Shown here piece after piece: positions 1-8,253 of a stretch of 15,801 bases of DNA; the first letter of the stretch is position 1; the number at the start of each line of letters is the position of its first letter. The notes beneath the pieces were generated by a model. It worked only from the letters and a program-made list of their open reading frames with translations, was not told where the DNA came from and made no database searches. A program made the position numbers and the translations under genes. Source of the DNA: Saccoglossus kowalevskii (lineage: Eukaryota > Hemichordata > Enteropneusta > Harrimaniidae); NCBI RefSeq assembly GCF_000003605.2, contig NW_003110863.1:1-15801 (forward strand). The letters run 5' to 3'.

Positions 1-18
1 CACAGCTTTCATAGCCCC

Positions 19-38
19 CACAACTGAAACAAGTTGTG
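19..38. repeat. Inverted repeat (7-bp stem, 6-nt loop), once per monomer
   Basis: CACAACT (19-25) and AGTTGTG (32-38) are exact reverse complements around the loop GAAACA. In a large share of monomers the left arm is CACACCT, which breaks the fifth pair (C opposite T). I see no unit with the compensating AGGTGTG right arm. The stem is therefore present but shows no covariation, so a conserved RNA or cruciform role is not supported. It may still fold in single-stranded DNA or in satellite transcripts. Confidence 0.9.
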
Positions 39-42
39 AGTG

Positions 43-54
43 AATGTTAACATT
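43..54. repeat. 12-bp perfect palindrome around GTTAAC, once per monomer
   Basis: AATGTTAACATT equals its own reverse complement. It lies four bases after the hairpin, so each unit has two dyads about 20 bp apart. Frequent changes at its right end (ACATGG, ACAATG) shorten it to 10 or 8 bp but keep TGTTAACA. The GTTAAC core is the most constant part of the unit. Rare breaks include GTTAAT (units at 1481, 1588, 1641, 12797), GATAAC (6610, 6875, 7034), GTTTAC (4077), GTTAGC (11366), GTTAAA (8812-8829) and TTTTAAC in the barcoded blocks. Confidence 0.93.
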
Positions 55-220
55 GCAGCTATCATAGCCCCCACAACTGAAACAAGTTGTGAGTGAATGT
101 TAACATTGCAGCTTTCATAGCCCCACAACTGAAACAAGTTGTGAGTGAATGTTAACAATGCAGCTTTCATAGCCCCCACAACTGAAACAAGTTGTGAGTG
201 AATGTTAACATTGCAGCTTT

Positions 221-222
221 CG
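221..222. other. First example of the monomer's single CpG (CG/CA/TG site)
   Basis: The only CpG of the consensus lies in TTTCGTAG. Across the window it alternates between CG (here) and CA (base 10-11 in the first unit), with TG occasionally (units at 1641, 2753, 2806 and 7140). CA and TG are the two products of deaminating a methylated CpG, on the minus and plus strand respectively. Other CpGs occur only as scattered single mutations, such as GAAACGAG and GAACGTT. Confidence 0.8.
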
Positions 223-690
223 TAGCCTCCACACCTGAAACAAGTTATGAGTGAATGTTAACATTGCAGCTTTCGTAGCCCCCACAACTGAAACAAGTTG
301 TGAGTGAATGTTAACATTGCAGCTTTCGTAGCCCCAACACCTGAAACAAGTTGTGAGTGAATGTTAACATTGCAGCTTTCGTAGCCCCCACACCTGAAAC
401 AAGTTGTGAGTAAATGTTAACATTGCAGCTTTCATAGCCCCCACACCTGAAACAAGTTGTGAGTGAATGTTAACATTGCAGCGTTCGTAGCCCCCACAAC
501 TGAAACAAGTTGTGAGTGAATGTTAACATTGCAGCTTTCATAGCCACCACACCTGAAACAAGTTGTGAGTGAATGTTAACATTGCAGCTTTCGTAGCCCC
601 CACACCTGAAACAAGTTGTGAGTGAATGTTAACATTGCAGCTATCGTAGCCCCCACAACTGAAACAAGTTGTGAGTGAATGTTAACATTG

Positions 691-899
691 CAGCTTTCAT
701 AGCCCCCTCACCTGAACAAGTTGTGAGTGAATGTTAACATTGCAGCTTTCGTAGCCCCCACAACTGAACAAGTTGTGAGTGAATGTTAACATGGCAGCTA
801 TCGTAGCCCCCACAACTGAAACAAGTTGTGAGTGAATGTTAACATTGCAGCTTTCATAGCCCCCACACCTGAACAAGTTGTGAGTGAATGTTAACATTG
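691..899. repeat. Group of 52-bp units lacking one A in GAAACA
   Basis: Three of four neighbouring units read TGAACAAG instead of TGAAACAAG (near 714, 767 and 870). The same deletion recurs near 9011, next to another copy of the block that follows here. This suggests an inherited variant copied with the block rather than random error. The frame changes caused by these deletions are what allow a 73-codon minus-strand reading frame over 697-918. Confidence 0.75.
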
Positions 900-1268
900 C
901 AGCTTTCATAGCCCCCACAACTGAAACAAGTTGTGAGTGAATGTTAACAATGCAGCTTTCATAGCCCCCACAACTGAAACAAGTTGTGAGTGAATGTTAA
1001 CATTGCAGCTTTCATAGCCCCCACAACTGAAACAAGTTGTGAGTGAATGTTAACATTGCAGCTTTCATACCCCCACACCTGAAACAAGTTGTGAGTGAAT
1101 GTTAACATTGCAGCTTTCATAGCCCCCACACCTGAAACAAGTTGTGAGTGAATGTTAACATTGCAGCTTTCATAGCCCTCACAACTGAATCAAGTTGTGA
1201 GTGAATGTTAACATTGCAGCTTTCATATCCTCACACCTGAAACAAGTTGTGAGTGAATTTTAACATGG
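900..1268. repeat. Barcoded block, copy 1
   Basis: Seven units: CAATG-ending unit (900), two plain units, a 52-bp unit with CATACCCCC (1059), a CACACCT unit (1111), a unit with CCCTCAC and GAATCAAG (1164), and a 52-bp unit with CCTCACACC and GAATTTTAACATGG (1217). The last two units form a barcode found again at 6134, 9622 and 10097, and in part at 12532. This copy lacks the preceding TTTCAG unit seen in the other copies. Confidence 0.88.
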
Positions 1269-1427
1269 CAGCTTTCGTAGCCCCCACACCTGATACAAGT
1301 TGTGAGTGAATGTTAACATTGCAGCTTTCATAGCCCCCACACCTGAAACAAGTTGTGAGTGAATGTTAACATTGCAGCTTTCATAGCCCCCACACCTGAA
1401 ACAAGTTGTGAGTGAATGTTAACATTG

Positions 1428-1693
1428 CAGCTTTCATAGCCCCCACAACTGAAACAAGTTCTGAGTGAATGTTAACATGGCAGCTTTCGTAGTTCCCCAC
1501 AACTGAAACAAGTTGTGAGTGAATGTTAATATTGCAGCTTTCGTAGCCCACACAACTGAAACAAGTTCTGAGTGAATGTTAACATGGCAGCTTTCGTAGC
1601 CCCCACAACTGAAACAAGTTGTGAGTGAATGTTAATATTGCAGCTTTTGTAGCCCCCACAACTGAAACAAGTTCTGAGTGAATGTTAATATTG
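1428..1693. repeat. Dimeric (about 106 bp) pattern with TTCTGAG and AATATTG
   Basis: Units at 1428 and 1535 carry CAAGTTCTGAG and end CATGG. Units at 1481 and 1588 carry TTGTGAG and end AATATTG. A fifth unit at 1641 combines TTCTGAG with AATATTG and has the TG form of the CpG site. The alternation shows a two-unit higher-order repeat duplicated once, with 1641 resembling a recombinant of the two types. Confidence 0.82.
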
Positions 1694-2064
1694 CAGCTTT
1701 CGTAGCCCCCACAACTGAAACAAGTTGTGAGTGAATGTTAACATTGCAGCTTTCGTAGCCCCCACAACTAAAACAAGTTGTGAGTGAATGTTAACATTGC
1801 AGCTTTCATAGCCCCCACAACTGAAACAAGTTGTGAGTGAATGTTAACATTGCAGCTTTCGTAGCCCCCACAACTGAAACAAGTTGTGAGTGAATGTTAA
1901 CATTGCAGCTTTCGTAGCCCCCACACCTGAAACAAGTTGTGAGTGAATGTTAACATTGCAGCTTTCGTAGCCCCCACAACTGAAACAAGTTGTGAGTGAA
2001 TGTTAACATTGCAGCTTTCGTAGCCCCCACAACTGAAACAAGTTGTGAGTGAATGTTAACATTG
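1694..2064. repeat. Heptamer block, copy 1
   Basis: Seven units in the order CGT, CGT with AACTAAAAC (1747), CAT (1800), CGT, CGT with CACACCT (1906), CGT, CGT. The same order recurs at 12850 and 13222, more than 11 kb away, again preceded closely by an AATATTG-ending unit. This supports common descent of the three blocks rather than chance. Confidence 0.78.
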
Positions 2065-2488
2065 CAGCTTTCATAGCCCCCACAACTGAAACAAGTTGTG
2101 AGTGAATGTTAACATTGCAGCTTTCGTAGCCCCCACAACTGAAACAAGTTGTGAGTGAATGTTAACATTGCAGCTATCATAGCCCCCACACCTGAAACAA
2201 GTTGCGAGTGAATGTTAACATTGCAGCTTTCGTAGCCCCCACAACTGAAACAAGTTATGAGTGAATGTTAACATTGCAGCTATCGTAGCCCCCACAACTG
2301 AAACAAGTTCTGAGTGAATGTTAACATTGCAGCTTTCATAGCCCCCACAACTGAAACAAGTTATGAGTGAATGTTAACATTGCAGCTATCGTAGCCGCCC
2401 ACAACTGAAACAAGTTGTGAGTGATGTTAACATTGCAGCTTTCATAGCCCCCACAACTGAAACAAGTTGTGAGTGAATGTTAACAATG
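2065..2488. repeat. Ordinary array with ATGAG variants
   Basis: Eight units. CAAGTTATGAG occurs near 2254 and 2360, two units apart, each followed by a CAGCTATCG unit (2277 and 2383). A single GTTGCGAG is near 2203. An extra G in GCCGCCC lies near 2396, and a lost A follows near 2424. No gene or other feature is seen. Confidence 0.85.
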
Positions 2489-2752
2489 CAGCTTTCATAC
2501 CCCCACACTGAAACAAGTTGTGAGTGAATGTTTAACATTGCAGCTTTCATAGCCCCCACACTGAAAACAAGTTGTGAGTGAATGTTAACATTGCAGCTTT
2601 CATAGCCCCCACACTTGAAACAAGTTGTGAGTGAATGTTAACATTGCAGCTTTCATAGCCCCCACAATTGAAACAAGTTGAGTGAAATGTTAACATTGGC
2701 AGCATTCGTAGCCCCCATAACTGAAACGAGTTGTGAGTGAATGTTAACATTG
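2489..2752. repeat. Indel-rich units
   Basis: Five consecutive units carry several small insertions and deletions: CATACCCCCACACTG, GTTTAACATT, CACACTGAAAACAAG, CAAGTTGAGTGAAATG and ATTGGCAGC. Gains and losses nearly cancel, so the register shifts little overall. Many changes are in homopolymers. This may be a weakly polished stretch or real decay. Confidence 0.8.
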
Positions 2753-2911
2753 CAGCTTTTGTAGGCCCCACAACTGAAACGAGTTGTGAGTGAATGTTAA
2801 CATTGCAGCTTTTGTAGCCCCCACAACTGAAACAAGTTGTGAGTGAATGTTAACATTGCAGCTTTCATAGCCCCCACAACTGAAACGAGTTGTGAGTGAA
2901 TGTTAACATTG
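2753..2911. repeat. Units with TTTTGTAG and GAAACGAG
   Basis: Units at 2753 and 2806 have the TG form of the CpG site. GAAACGAG, a variant of the hairpin loop, is seen in the preceding unit and in units 2753 and 2859. Clustering of two otherwise rare variants indicates local copying of a variant unit. Confidence 0.75.
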
Positions 2912-3917
2912 CAGCTTTCGTAGCCCCCACACCTGAAACAAGTTGTGAGTGAATGTTAACATTGCAGCTTTCATACCCCCACACCTGAAACAAGTTGTGA
3001 GTGAATGTTAACATTGCAGCTTTCATAGCCCCAACACCTGAAACAAGTTGTGAGTGAATGTTTAACATTGCAGCTTTCATAGCCCCCACAACTGAAACAA
3101 GTTGTGAGTGAATGTTAACATTGCAGCTTTCATAGCCCCACAACTGAAAACAAGTTGTGAGTGAATGTTAACAATGCAGCTATCACAGCCCCCACAACTG
3201 AAACAAGTTGTGAGTGAATGTTAACATTGCAGCTTTCATAGCCCCCACAAGTGAAACAAGTTGTGAGTGAATGTTAACAATGCAGCTATCGTAGCCCCCA
3301 CAACTGAAACAAGTTGTGAGTGAATGTTAACATTGCAGCTATCGTAGCCCCCACAACTGAAACAAGTTGTGAGTGAATGTTAACATTGCAGCTTTCATAG
3401 CCCCCACACCTGAAACAAGTTGTGAGTGAATGTTAACATTGAAGCTTTCATAGCCCCCACAACTGAAACAAGTTGTGAGTGAATGTTAACATGGCAGCTT
3501 TCATAGCCCCCACAACTGAAACAAGTTGTGAGTGAATGTTAACATGGCAGCTTTCATAGCCCCCACACCTGAAACAAGTTGTGAGTGAATGTTAACATTG
3601 CAGCTTTCATAGCCCCCACAACTGAAACAAGTTGTGAGTGAATGTTAACATTGCAGCTATCACAGCACCCACAACTGAAACAAGTTGTGAGTGAATGTTA
3701 ACATTGCAGCTTTCATAGCCCCCACAACTGAAACAAGTTGTGAGTGAATGTTAACAATGCAGCTTTCATAGCCCCCACAACTGAAACAAGTTGTGAGTGA
3801 ATGTTAACATGGCAGCTTTCACAGCCCCCACAACTGAAACAAGTTGTGAGTGAATGTTAACATTGCAGCTTTCATAGCCCCCACACTGAAACAAGTTGTG
3901 AGTGAATGTTAACATTG
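2912..3917. repeat. Ordinary array with CTATCACAG units
   Basis: About 19 units. CAGCTATCACAG units lie at 3177 and 3654, exactly nine units (477 bp) apart. AAGCTTTC occurs at 3442 and a CACAAGTG variant near 3247. CATGG-ending units appear in short runs. No gene or other feature is seen. Confidence 0.85.
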
Positions 3918-4235
3918 CAGCTTTCATAGCCCCCACAACTGCAACAAGTTGTGAGTGAATGTTAACATTGCAGCTTTCATAGCCCCCACACCTGAAACAA
4001 GTTGTGAGTGAATGTTAACATTGCAGCTATCGTAGCCCCCACAACTGAAACAAGTTGTGAGTGAATGTTAACATTGCAGCTTTCGTAGCCCCCACAACTG
4101 AAACAAGTTGTGAGTGAATGTTTACATTGCAGCTTTCATAGCCCCCACAACTGCAACAAGTTGTGAGTGAATGTTAACATTGCAGCTTCCATAGCCCCCA
4201 CAACTGAAACAAGTTGTGAGTGAATGTTAACATTG
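3918..4235. repeat. Six-unit segment, duplicate of 4872-5189
   Basis: The order is ACTGCAAC unit (3918), CACACCT unit, CAGCTATCG unit (4024), CGT unit with GTTTAC (4077), ACTGCAAC unit (4130), and CAGCTTCC unit (4183). The same order lies 954 bp (exactly 18 monomers) downstream. I see only two differences, the GTTTAC change and the CAGCTTCC change, both private to this copy. It is a clear segmental duplication inside the array. Confidence 0.9.
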
Positions 4236-4871
4236 CAGCTTTCATAGCCCCCACAACTGAAACAAGTTGTGAGTGAATGTTAACATGGCAGCTTTCATAG
4301 CCCCCACAACTGAAACAAGTTGTGAGTGAATGTTAACATGGCAGCTTTCATAGCCCCCACAACTGAAACAAGTTGTGAGTGAATGTTAACATGGCAGCTT
4401 TCATAGCCCCCACAACTGAAACAAGTTGTGAGTGAATGTTAACATTGCAGCTTTCATAGCCCCCACAACTGAAACAAGTTGTGAGTGAATGTTAACATTG
4501 CAGCTATGGTAGCCCCCACAACTGAAACAAGTTGTGAGTGAATGTTAACATGGCAGCTTTCATAGCCCCCACAACTGAAACAAGTTGTGAGTGAATGTTA
4601 ACATTGCAGCTTTCGTAGCCCCCACAACTGAAACAAGTTGTGAATAAATGTTAACATTGCAGCTTTCATAGCCCCCACAACTGAAACAAGTTGTGAGTGA
4701 ATGTTAACATTGCAGCTTTCATAGCCCCCACACCTGAAACAAGTTGTGAGTGAATGTTAACATGGCAGCTTTCATAGCCCCCACAACTGAAACAAGTTGT
4801 GAGTGAATGTTAACATGGCAGCTTTCATAGCCCCCACAACTGAAACAAGTTGTGAGTGAATGTTAACATTG
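4236..4871. repeat. Intervening units with runs of CATGG ends
   Basis: Twelve units between the two duplicate segments. Three in a row (4236, 4289, 4342) end CATGG, and 4713 and 4766 repeat this. Single variants are CAGCTATGG (4501) and GTGAATAAATG (4607). All spacings are exactly 53 bp. No gene or other feature is seen. Confidence 0.87.
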
Positions 4872-5189
4872 CAGCTTTCATAGCCCCCACAACTGCAACA
4901 AGTTGTGAGTGAATGTTAACATTGCAGCTTTCATAGCCCCCACACCTGAAACAAGTTGTGAGTGAATGTTAACATTGCAGCTATCGTAGCCCCCACAACT
5001 GAAACAAGTTGTGAGTGAATGTTAACATTGCAGCTTTCGTAGCCCCCACAACTGAAACAAGTTGTGAGTGAATGTTAACATTGCAGCTTTCATAGCCCCC
5101 ACAACTGCAACAAGTTGTGAGTGAATGTTAACATTGCAGCTTTCATAGCCCCCACAACTGAAACAAGTTGTGAGTGAATGTTAACATTG
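4872..5189. repeat. Six-unit segment, duplicate of 3918-4235
   Basis: Units 4872, 4925, 4978, 5031, 5084 and 5137 repeat the ACTGCAAC, CACACCT, CTATCG, CGT, ACTGCAAC order. With the intervening units it implies an 18-monomer higher-order repeat of 954 bp. The pattern weakens after about 5242, where CATGG-ending units follow in both places. Confidence 0.9.
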
Positions 5190-5401
5190 CAGCTTTCATA
5201 GCCCCCACACCTGAAACAAGTTGTGAGTGAATGTTAACATGGTAGCTTTCATAGCCCCCACAACTGAAACAAGTTGTGAGTGAATGTTAACATGGCAGCT
5301 TTCATAGCCCCCACAACTGAAACAAGTTGTGAGTGAATGTTAACATTGCAGCTTTCATAGCCCACACAACTGAAACAAGTTGTGAGTGAATGTTAACATT
5401 G

Positions 5402-5709
5402 CAGCTATCGTAGCCCCCACAACTGAAACAAGTTGTGAGTGAATGTTAACATGGCAGCTTTCATAGCCCCCACAACTGAACAGTTGTGAGTGAATGTTAA
5501 CATGGCAGCTTTCATAGCCCCCACAACTGAAACAAGTTGTGAGTGAATGTACATGGCAGCTTTCATAGCCCCACAACTGAAACAGTGTGAGTGATGTAAC
5601 ATGCAGCTTTCATAGCCCCCACAACTGAAACAAGTTGTGAGTGAATGTTAACATTGCAGCTTTCATAGCCCCCACAACTAAAACAAGTTGTGAGTGAATG
5701 TTAACATTG
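5402..5709. repeat. Deletion cluster
   Basis: Six units occupy 308 bp instead of 318. Deletions include TGAACAGTTG (near 5477), GAATGTACATGG (near 5545), a lost C near 5570, and five or so in 5577-5605, where AAACAGTGTGAGTGATGTAACATGCAG lacks several single bases (shown as a run of deletions, not restored). Almost no substitutions accompany them. Units on both sides are near consensus. The pattern resembles uncorrected long-read error more than ageing. Confidence 0.8.
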
Positions 5710-5762
5710 CAGCTTTCATAGCCCCCACAACTGAAACAAGTTGTGAGTGAATGTTAACAATG

Positions 5763-6238
5763 CAGCTTTCATACCCCCACACCTGAAACAAGTTGTGAGT
5801 GAATGTTAACAATGCAGCTTTCATAGCCCCCACACCTGAAACAAGTTGTGAGTGAATGTTAACATTGCAGCTTTCGTAGCCCCCACACCTGAAACAAGTT
5901 GTGAGTGAATGTTAACATTGCAGCTTTCATAGCCCCACAACTGAAAAAAGTTGTGAGTGAATGTTAACATTGCAGCTTTCATAGCCCCCACAACTGAAAC
6001 AAGTTGTGAGTGAATGTTAACATTGCAGCTTTCGTAGCCCCCACAACTGAAACAAGTTGTGAGTGAATGTTAACATTTCAGCTTTCGTAGCCCCCACACA
6101 CCTGAAACAAGTTGTGAGTGAATGTTAACATTGCAGCTTTCATAGCCCTCACAACTGAATCAAGTTGTGAGTGAATGTTAACATTGCAGCTTTCATAGCC
6201 TCACACCTGAAACAAGTTGTGAGTGAATTTTAACATGG
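5763..6238. repeat. Barcoded block, copy 2
   Basis: Nine units: CATACCCCC 52-mer (5763), CACACCT, CGT/CACACCT (5868), four-C 52-mer (5921), plain, CGT unit ending CATTTC (6026), CGT unit with an extra CA (6079, 55 bp), GAATCAAG unit (6134), and the CCTCACACC 52-mer ending TTTTAACATGG (6187). The order matches 9199-9726 unit for unit, apart from one extra unit there at 9304 (CAGCGTTC). Confidence 0.9.
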
Positions 6239-6503
6239 CAGCTTTCGTAGCCCTCACAACTGAAACAAGTTGTGAGTGAATGTTAACATTGCAGCTTTCA
6301 TAGCCCCCACAACTGAAACAAGTTGTGAGTGAATGTTAACATTGCAGCTTTCATAGCCCCCACAACTAAAACAAGTTGTGAGTAAATGTTAACATTGCAG
6401 CTTTCATAGCCCCCACAACTGAAACAAGTTGTGAGTGAATGTTAACAATGAAGCTTTCATAGCTCCCACAACTGAAACAAGTTGTGAGTGAATGTTAACA
6501 TTG
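6239..6503. repeat. Ordinary array with GTAAATG unit
   Basis: Five units. One at 6345 has AACTAAAAC and GAGTAAATG, and one at 6451 starts AAGCTTTC and has AGCTCCCAC. They lead into the pentamer block that shares GTAAATG. No gene or other feature is seen. Confidence 0.85.
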
Positions 6504-7192
6504 CAGCTTTCATAGCCCCCACAACTGAAACAAGTTGTGAGTAAATGTTAACATTGCAGCTTTCATAGCCCCCACAACTGAAACAAGTTGTGAGTGAATG
6601 TTAACATTGCAGCTTTCATAGCCCCCACAACTGAAACAAGTTGTGAGTGAATGATAACATTGCAGCTATCGTAGCCCCCACAACTGAAACAAGTTGTGAG
6701 TGAATGTTAACATTGCAGCTTTCGTAGCCCCCACAACTGAAACAAGTTGTGAGTGAATGTTAACATTGCAGCTTTCATAGCCCCCACACCTGAAACAAGT
6801 TGTGAGTAAATGTTAACATTGCAGCTTTCATAGCCCCCACAACTGAAACAAGTTGTGAGTGAATGTTAACATTGCAGCTTTCATAGCCCCCACAACTGAA
6901 ACAAGTTGTGAGTGAATGATAACATTGCAGCTATCGTAGCCCCCACAACTGAAACAAGTTGTGAGTGAATGTTAACATTGCAGCTTTCGTAGCCCCCACA
7001 ACTGAAACAAGTTATGAGTGAATGTTAACATTGCAGCTTTCATAGCCCCCACACCTGAAACAAGTTGTGAGTGAATGATAACATTGCAGCTATCGTAGCC
7101 CCCACAACTGAAACAAGTTGTGAGTGAATGTTAACATTGCAGCTTTTGTAGCCCCCACAACTGAAACAAGTTGTGAGTGAATGTTAACATTG
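6504..7192. repeat. Tandem pentamer higher-order repeat (265 bp)
   Basis: Units 6504-6768 follow the order GTAAATG, plain, GATAAC, CTATCG, CGT. Units 6769-7033 repeat it with two substitutions that I can see: CACACCT at the first unit and TTATGAG at the last. A truncated third copy begins with GATAAC at 7034 and CTATCG at 7087. GATAAC always precedes a CTATCG unit (6610/6663, 6875/6928, 7034/7087). This is one of the clearest recent tandem amplifications. Confidence 0.92.
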
Positions 7193-7616
7193 CAGGTTTC
7201 ATAGCCCCCACACCTGAAACAAGTTGTGAGTGAATGTTAACATTGCAGCTTTCATAGCCCCCACAACTGAAACAAGTTGTGAGTGAATGTTAACATTGCA
7301 GGTTTCATAGCCCCCACACCTGAAACAAGTTGTGAGTGAATGTTAACATTGCAGCTTTCATAGCCCCCACACCTGAAACGAGTTGTGAGTGAATGTTAAC
7401 ATTGCAGCTTTCATAGCCCCCACACCTGAAACAAGTTGTGAGTGAATGTTAACATTGCAGGTTTCATAGCCTCCACACCTGAAACAAGTTGTGAGTGAAT
7501 GTTAACATGGCAGCTTTCATAGCCCCCACAACTGAAACAAGTTGTGAGTGAATGTTAACATTGCAGGTTTCATAGCCCCCACACCTGAAACAAGTTGTGA
7601 GTGAATGTTAACATTG
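7193..7616. repeat. CAGGTTTC variant group
   Basis: CAGGTTTCAT units lie at 7193, 7299, 7458 and 7564, with spacings of 2, 3 and 2 units, all carrying CACACCT. The change removes the AluI site. The variant is confined to these 424 bp, so it spread locally after arising once. Confidence 0.88.
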
Positions 7617-8253
7617 CAGCTTTCGTAGCCCCCACACCTGAAACAAGTTGTGAGTGAATGTTAACATTGCAGCTTTCGTAGCCCCCACACCTGAAACAAG
7701 TTGTGAGTGAATGTTAACATTACAGCTTTCATAGCCCCCACACCTGAAACAAGTTGTGAGTGAATGTTAACATTGCAGCTTTCATAGCCCCCACAACTGA
7801 AACAAGTTGTGAGTGAATGTTAACATTGAAGCTTTCGTAGCCCCCACACCTGAAACAAGTTGTGAGTGAATGTTAACAATGCAGCTTTCATAGCCCCCCA
7901 CAACTAAAACAAGTTGTGAGTGAATGTTAACATTGCAGCTTTCATAGCCCCCACACCTGAAACAAGTTGTGAGTGAATGTTAACATGGCAGCTTTCATAG
8001 CCCCCACACCTGAAACAAGTTGTGAGTGAATGTTAACAATGCAGCTTTCGTAGCCCCCACACCTGAAACAAGTTGTGAGTGAATGTTAACATGGCAGCGT
8101 TCATAGCCCCCACACCTGAAACAAGTTGTGAGTGAATGTTAACATTGCAGCTTTCATAGCCCCCACACCTGAAACAAGTTGTGAGTGAATGTTAACATTG
8201 CAGCTTTCATAGCCCCCACACCTGAAACAAGTTGTGAGTGAATGTTAACATTG
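7617..8253. repeat. Ordinary array rich in CACACCT
   Basis: About 12 units, most with the hairpin-breaking CACACCT arm. One unit has six C (near 7890), one reads CATTACAG (near 7718), and CAGCGTTC occurs at 8095. No gene or other feature is seen. Confidence 0.86.

Larger units (their letters stand above)
3..55. repeat. Reference monomer (53 bp)
   Basis: This is the first complete unit and it matches the consensus I infer by eye. Composition is 17 A, 12 C, 10 G and 14 T. In order it has CAGCTTTC, the CA/CG variable dinucleotide, TAG, a run of five C, the left hairpin arm, GAAACA, the right arm, AGTG, the 12-bp palindrome, and G. It contains one AluI site (AGCT) and one HpaI/HincII site (GTTAAC). 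The forward strand is closed in all frames by TAG, TGA and TAA. The reverse strand carries only a TAA, plus a TGA in CA-type units, and both lie in the same phase. Confidence 0.97.
1..690. repeat. Ordinary array, left end
   Basis: Thirteen units with mixed CAT/CGT and CACAACT/CACACCT types and one single-C deletion near 121. CAGCGTTC appears at 479 and GAGTAAATG near 408. Bases 1-2 are CA where the register predicts TG, so the extreme left edge departs from the consensus. No gene or other feature is seen. Confidence 0.9.

Noticed and set aside
697-918. Minus-strand open frame of 73 codons, and similar frames at 2547-2771, 2865-3143, 5355-5576, 5405-5602, 8840-9058, 9904-10113, 12151-12336, 12324-12548 and 13599-13874
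   Set aside because: All are translations of the satellite monomer in rotating phase. Their lengths depend on where indels skip the periodic TAA/TGA. They have no ribosome-binding or promoter context and no domain.
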